A stretch of DNA of 35,911 nucleotides, taken from Cerioporus squamosus (lineage: Eukaryota; Basidiomycota; Agaricomycetes; Polyporales; Polyporaceae). The notes beneath the pieces were generated by a model that did not search any database, was not told the DNA's origin, and saw only the letters and a list, made by a program, of their open reading frames with translations. The stretch lies in assembly GCA_022592435.1 (NCBI GenBank), contig JABYQS010000285.1, positions 1 to 35,911 of the forward strand. The letters are read 5' to 3'. Shown in pieces: positions 32,601 through 35,911 of this stretch; the first letter of the stretch is position 1; every line of letters starts with the position of its first letter. The translations under genes were made by a program, and so were the position numbers.

Positions 32601-33490
32601 GACTTGCTCTCGTCGAACCGAGGGTAGTTGAGAAGATGTTCGAACCGGGAGAAGGAGTACCCGTTGTCCGACTTCTCGTACGTAGCCTTCAAGGCGTCCC
32701 AGATCTCCTTAGCGGTCTTCTTCCCTTCGAAGCACTTGGACACCTCAGCACTAGTCTTGTACATGAGGATACCTTGCGCCCGATTGTCCGTCTTTCCCCA
32801 GGCCTTCACTTCTTCGGCATTTCTGCCATCAGTAGCTGGAGTAGGACGTGCAACACTCCCACTGACGACATCCCAAGCATCAATCATCATCAGATAACTC
32901 TTCATCTGACGAGCCCACTCCTTGTATCCTTCCTGACCTCTGAGTTGAGGCAGGGTCTTCTCGAGACCGGCTTCCGACATCGCAAAGAGATACGAGTAGT
33001 CAGTCGGTTCTGGTGTGTTATCGAGAAGAGGTGGTAGTGCAGGAAGTGTTACGACAGGAGTTGGTGGAGCGGATGGGATCGGTGTAGGATAGGGAGTGTC
33101 TGAAGGTGCAGGGAGAGGAATAGAATCTGGAGACGGAGATGGGAGAGTGACAGGAAGAACTTCAGGAGATGGAAGAACTTCTTCGACCGGTAGAACAGGA
33201 GATTGAGCAGGAGGGAGTTGTGGTGATGGAGGATGACTGTTTTCTTCAGACGAGTCGACTGAGACTGGAGTGATAGGTCTACAGTGCTGTCCTTCAACTG
33301 GTTCAACCAGAAGACAATGTTCAGGAGCGTTGTCTGGTTTGACAACTTCTACAAAGCGATTTGGACAAGGTTGTCGATTGCAGTGGAAGTACTCCCGATC
33401 TTCTTCGGACCAGAAGAGGTCACATTGTTGTCTGGTATGATACCGGTGGTAGAGATGACTGCAGTCGTAGACGTCTGAGTCAGAATCCAC
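29570..33490 (-). CDS. Copia Gag-Pol polyprotein, main frame
   Basis: 1306 codons. Residues 1-45 carry a Cys module (C10, C23, C37, C42; ends PCPNR), followed by a Pro/Ser-rich linker. The copia gag (UBN2-like) region spans about 165-385, with YLMMIDAWDVVSG and WDALKATYEKSDNG. The zinc knuckle CTHCGKDNHDSSNC is at about 388. The protease DSGASSH is at about 480. Integrase has its H-H-C-C part (HRRWGHPG at about 637, CEGCAKGKMTC at about 672) and D-D-E residues in VHMDIAG (697), FVDDCSG and SQQNGRAERF (about 795). Then a long Pro-rich stretch leads to reverse transcriptase with NKTWVLVPRP, YKARLVARGF, DAMDVKTAFLNGDLDEEVYM and AIYGLKQASRQW. The frame is lost just before the catalytic YVDD (encoded at 29643-29654), after which about 30 unrelated residues precede the stop. 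Otherwise it appears intact. Confidence 0.95.
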   Translation of the reverse strand: MDSDSDVYDCSHLYHRYHTRQQCDLFWSEEDREYFHCNRQPCPNRFVEVVKPDNAPEHCLLVEPVEGQHCRPITPVSVDSSEENSHPPSPQLPPAQSPVLPVEEVLPSPEVLPVTLPSPSPDSIPLPAPSDTPYPTPIPSAPPTPVVTLPALPPLLDNTPEPTDYSYLFAMSEAGLEKTLPQLRGQEGYKEWARQMKSYLMMIDAWDVVSGSVARPTPATDGRNAEEVKAWGKTDNRAQGILMYKTSAEVSKCFEGKKTAKEIWDALKATYEKSDNGYSFSRFEHLLNYPRFDESKSIVDQVQTFIGLLDELTANSTNTLANHIKVFWLFSKMPDSYRPAISTILHTTKESDLTLETVKPKLKLEDSLRGTSIGQAHKISKLKPRPRPPCTHCGKDNHDSSNCYKKFPEKNPRNKKKSKDSGKGGNEAGKGNGNSNGHNHAHTISTISSLVPVANIANELSVSFYSAADAAEGRVETIWLMDSGASSHVTGIMSDFTDYREYTQPKYFRTAQDGQAGQIACLGEGTIVGYSLVDGERVKVTLNDVCYIPAAGKQRLFSTGMIERKGSFIYQGDGLMSIFDSRPKGRVTSGSTVEIKGRKVLQGTYIPMINLYLFPLIVEGKKNSGDLDAASRVLDHDLVHRRWGHPGKEAVKRLPDATTGMDGIGPPSDKPCEGCAKGKMTCRPFPPSEKRATVVLALVHMDIAGPLGTSIGGFNYFCVFVDDCSGLAAVYALKRKSDQEEAFRQFKSWAENQTEHKIKKVRSDRGGEYMSDSFQAMLREFGIEHDKTMPGTSQQNGRAERFIRTISEKALCMLHFAGLSHGFWKLALDAAVHIYNRQPMRRLKWECPITIWTGSKPDVSYFRVFGCKAYVHVQKDKRQGKLDQKAVERTFVGYEPGSKGYRLWNPTTRQVEVSRDVIFDETIFPARADTGTRRATPDDSPFPDYQPPEEPSDGDADLPVPDRLDDDSDDAPPPVPPADPAPAPPPAPEPQQPQQPEQPPPAPHPQAPRHQRRRHPPEGGNAPPRRSPRENKGKMPERHTRDNVYGDEPPAQVDARTDKDGDQREAEAILASLFYSRYKSGIPEHHKDAMASPDREHWIAAERSEYESLMANKTWVLVPRPKDRSVVSCRWVYDRKSDGRYKARLVARGFTQVYGKDYHETFSPVARFESIRYLLAHAALEDWEIDAMDVKTAFLNGDLDEEVYMEQPEGWVVKGKEDYVCLLKKAIYGLKQASRQWNKKIHESLIGQGFVRTYSDAGVYVYRRQGGIQTQTVLRSLSSMSTTYFSWVTVEGISTRSRRRLASSIR

Positions 33491-33993
33491 CGTGTCGATG
33501 CGAAAGGTTCAGGAAGCGCGATGATTTGAAGATAGCCACGTGCGATGGCAACGAGAGATGGACACCTGTTCAGGTGAACCTCAAACACCAGCAAGCCGAG
33601 TATGCCAATGCCGAGGGTAGAAGTTGCCAACTGTGCCCAGAAAGAACTAGGTACATATCGTACTGAAAAGTGGTATCGTGAGGAGGGTCCAAATGGTTGT
33701 CCTCCGGTCCTAAGGTGCAAACCACCCCGGATACAACAGCTGGCGGATGCAAGTGCACGGCCTGGCTGAGGGATGCCTGAAATCCTGTACGCCTCGAGAG
33801 CGCCAAAGGATGTACAACAGTAGATACGATGACTAGCTAATAGAAGCACTCAGGGCTGCGTCATGAGCACAGAAATGTCCCCCTGGTAGCAGTGTCGGCG
33901 GGCACAGTCAAGATCTAGGGAGTTAGTGGAGGATGCACAGGCAGGAGTCGTCAAAGAAAGGATGCGCGCAGAGTGACAACTAGCAATGGTCAG
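33491..33993 (-). other. Copia 5' leader
   Basis: About 500 bp between the primer-binding site and the polyprotein start. Presumed untranslated leader with packaging signal. Short open frames here have no motifs. Confidence 0.5.
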
Positions 33994-34011
33994 AGCGCAG
34001 GGCTCATAACC
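33994..34011 (-). other. Copia primer-binding site, initiator tRNA-Met anticodon-arm type
   Basis: Directly inside the 5' LTR the plus strand reads AGCGCAGGGCTCATAACC, which matches the anticodon stem-loop (CAU) of fungal initiator tRNA-Met. The minus-strand element RNA is therefore complementary to an internal part of the tRNA and not to its 3' CCA end. Drosophila copia is known to prime from a cleaved 5' half of this same tRNA. Confidence 0.75.
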
Positions 34012-34611
34012 TGATGAAGTCTGAACCTGTGAAGGCAAGTCGCAACGACTAGCAGACGAGTGGACAACACGAGTCCTCAGTCAGTAGAGCAAAAGACTGA
34101 TAGCATAGACACAAGTACCTAGCAGACGAGTGGACAACACGAGCTACAAAGTACTTGTAAGTAAAGCATAAGTAAGCATAGGTAGGCGAGTACTTACTCC
34201 TCAGTCAGTAGAGCAAAAGACTGAGGAGACGAAGCCCAAGAGTCCCTCCTTATATACTGTGTCTGGAGTAGCATGAGTAAGCGACAGAAAGGAGAGCATA
34301 ATGCTGTCTGAGTCAGAACGAGTAGGGATGACTCAGACGATGACGAAGGATGACGAAGATACGACAAATACGAGGTCACAAGGGCATGTCTAGTACAGCC
34401 CAGAGATATCTAGAAAGAACTAGAAAGGTCCGGAGCATTGCAGAACGCACTGGAATGGACTGGAAACAAAGAGAAGCCAGGTAACCACATGGTTTCGTAC
34501 AACGTACCCTAAAAGGAAAGGAAGAAGCATAGCCTAAGATCTAATCGTAAGAGGCTGTGCCCATAGCGCCTAATGCGCAACTAATGTCCATAGTCCATAG
34601 TAAGTTCAACA
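34012..34611 (-). repeat. Copia 5' LTR
   Basis: 600 bp, nearly identical to 28080-28680. By element orientation it is the upstream LTR and should drive transcription leftward from its TATA box at about 34249-34257 (minus strand). Confidence 0.95.
34249..34257 (-). promoter_or_regulatory. Copia LTR TATA box
   Basis: TATATAAGG on the minus strand in the 5' LTR. The same site occurs in the 3' LTR. Confidence 0.6.
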
Positions 34612-35712
34612 ACAGGAACATCGTGTACTTGTGAATAGTCTTGTACGCGCTCGTCTTGACGCCCCGTGGAATCAACACCAGTTCCGGGCCCCCTTGCTTC
34701 TCCTCCCACATCCTGTCTGCCCTGCTCGACTTCGTCCCACCGTTGTCCCAGCTCCTCGCCCCGTATAGTAATGTGCCCGTTACCAAAAATGCATGTCTCA
34801 GGCAAGAAGATTGATAAATCAGCCACAAGCAAGGGTGCACAGTCGAAAGAGAAAGCAACTAGAGCTCACCAAATGCCAAGAAACACAAGAGGCCAAGGGC
34901 AAGAAGACGAGTGGTGGTGAGCATGGGCAAAGAATATGGTGGGCAGATAGGATGTTGTCTGGGTCCTGTGGTCTTGCGCCATGTGGAGGTCTTTGCTCTT
35001 GTGAGCTCTCATTGGCTAGTAAGCAACCATGCATCCACACCAGACCCGGAGCGAATGGACGAGAGAGACTGAGAGTCAGAGAGTTCAACATTGCATGCAT
35101 GCGGCACACCTGGAGCCGTGGGAACATCGCGTTCAACAAGAAATCACGTTACCGTGCCAGTCACCCGTTACTGTTCGCGTTTCTGATGTGACAGTCACTA
35201 GCGACGTGATTTTTTCACCCCAAGACCTTCCTACTTCGTAGTTCAGGAAGAGTAACGGTGCCGTTGAGCCCCAGCTGCCCCACCGCCGCTCTTCTCTTCT
35301 GTCATTCCACCATCATCACCACGACTGGTCTCAGGGGCTCTCATTTATGCGCATATAGTCTGGTCATGGATTACACCGACTGGCCTTCACCCGCATTCAT
35401 ACTTACCTTGCATGCAGGCGAACGCCACAGTTCATCGCAGGGGGTGGGAGGCGACTCAGGTGGAACACTCATAGCGGAGCGCGGCGATATTAGGCCAACC
35501 TGTTCACTCGGTATGTCTTGCATGAGCATTGCTTCTCAGAATATACCATTTCACTCGACTATATGCACCCCAAGGTGCACCTAACCCCGAACAGTTCGAG
35601 TCCGAATGCCGACATTAATGATCTTCTGGCGATTTACAGCTATAGCTAGATTGCCAGGTATGTGAGAAGGCTCTCTTCTATGTACGCGCTTCCTGACTCC
35701 TTCGCCAGATAG
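34612..35712. other. Flank right of copia, no gene supported with confidence
   Basis: It does not continue the gypsy gag or pol and does not resemble KDZ. Short frames at 34541-34858 (-) and 34793-35191 (+) lack motifs. Around 35369 (ATG, MDYTDWPSPAF) to 35660 there may be small exons of the gene whose last exon is listed next, but I could not join them in phase. Confidence 0.4.
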
Positions 35713-35892
35713 CCGGATGCGCCTCCGAAGGAACGGCAGCACATCCGAGTGCTGAACAAGACGTTCGAAGCCGTTCGTCAAGGGTTGTCCCTCGTACTTG
35801 GAATCTCTCGGTCGCTGCAAGCCCTCAGCCCAGAGAAGACGTCGTTTGTTGCGGCGTACGCAGGCATGCTTCGGAGCGCGGCTTGCGGTTGA
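35713..35892 (+). CDS. Probable 3' terminal exon of an unidentified gene
   Basis: Follows an AG acceptor and runs 59 codons to TGA. The translation has the look of a real amphipathic helical domain: RVLNKTFEAVRQGLSLVL, then SLQALSPEKTSFVAAYAGML. I cannot name the family. A GTATGTGAG donor near 35659 suggests that the preceding intron begins there, but the upstream exon frame is unclear. It could be a small coiled-coil complex subunit; this is a guess. Confidence 0.4.
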   Translation, partial: PDAPPKERQHIRVLNKTFEAVRQGLSLVLGISRSLQALSPEKTSFVAAYAGMLRSAACG

Positions 35893-35911
35893 GACCCATA
35901 CCGAACGCATA

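Larger units (their letters stand above)
28080..34611 (-). mobile_element. Ty1/copia LTR retrotransposon, nearly complete
   Basis: Full-length element on the minus strand: 5' LTR 34611-34012, primer-binding site, leader, gag-pol 33490-28692 with one frameshift, polypurine tract, 3' LTR 28680-28080. The domain order protease-integrase-reverse transcriptase-RNase H defines the copia superfamily. It interrupts the gypsy gag on its left. The 5-bp flanks differ (AGAAC at 28075-28079, ACAGG at 34612-34616), so no target duplication is present. Confidence 0.95.

Noticed and set aside
34194..34379. Small gene present twice (also at 28262-28447)
   Set aside because: It lies wholly inside the two copia LTRs and is duplicated only because they are.

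Overview
The window is nuclear DNA of a filamentous basidiomycete, most likely a wood-decaying Agaricomycete (Polyporales-like). The evidence is GC-rich coding sequence cut by many 45-80 bp GT-AG introns, a CBM1-GH5 endoglucanase, a DUF6534-type membrane protein, and a KDZ transposase with a CxC2 cysteine cluster. I had no search tools, so family names rest on motifs read by eye.

Left third (1-12.5 kb): ordinary single genes. In order these are a mitochondrial ribosomal protein uL30m (+, two compensating frameshifts), a GH5 cellulase with CBM1 (+), a monoacylglycerol-lipase-like alpha/beta hydrolase (-, two indels), a DUF6534-like seven-helix membrane protein (+), and a 14-TM MFS exporter (+). 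The MFS gene is split by a 722-bp solo LTR with a perfect 5-bp target duplication. From 12.5 to 14.3 kb I see no gene, only decayed repeats.

Middle (14.3-26.3 kb): a compact cluster that looks like the cargo of a KDZ (Kyakuja/Dileera/Zisupton) DNA transposon. It holds a Pro/Ser repeat protein (-), a 1092-residue protein with a mid-protein Zn2Cys6-type cysteine array (+), a 1132-residue acidic/basic repeat protein with a WFSNR helix (-), a fungal TET/JBP-like 2-oxoglutarate dioxygenase (+), and the N-terminal half of a CxC2-KDZ transposase (+). Gene pairs are divergent or convergent with 240-370 bp spacers. The dioxygenase has lost the segment that should carry its iron-binding HxD motif. The transposase stops where a Ty3/gypsy LTR begins.

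Right third (26.3-34.6 kb): nested LTR retrotransposons. A Ty3/gypsy 5' LTR and gag (+) are cut by a nearly complete, very young Ty1/copia element (-) with 600-bp LTRs about 99.5% identical. The copia element has no target-site duplication, and its right flank is not gypsy sequence, so a deletion or recombination has removed the rest of gypsy and the catalytic half of the KDZ gene. The two retroelements share an unusual N-terminal Cys module. From 34.6 kb to the end only one likely coding exon can be supported.

Working picture: a host locus invaded by a KDZ element with a DNA-modification gene and several nuclear-type accessory proteins, then shut down by retrotransposon insertions.
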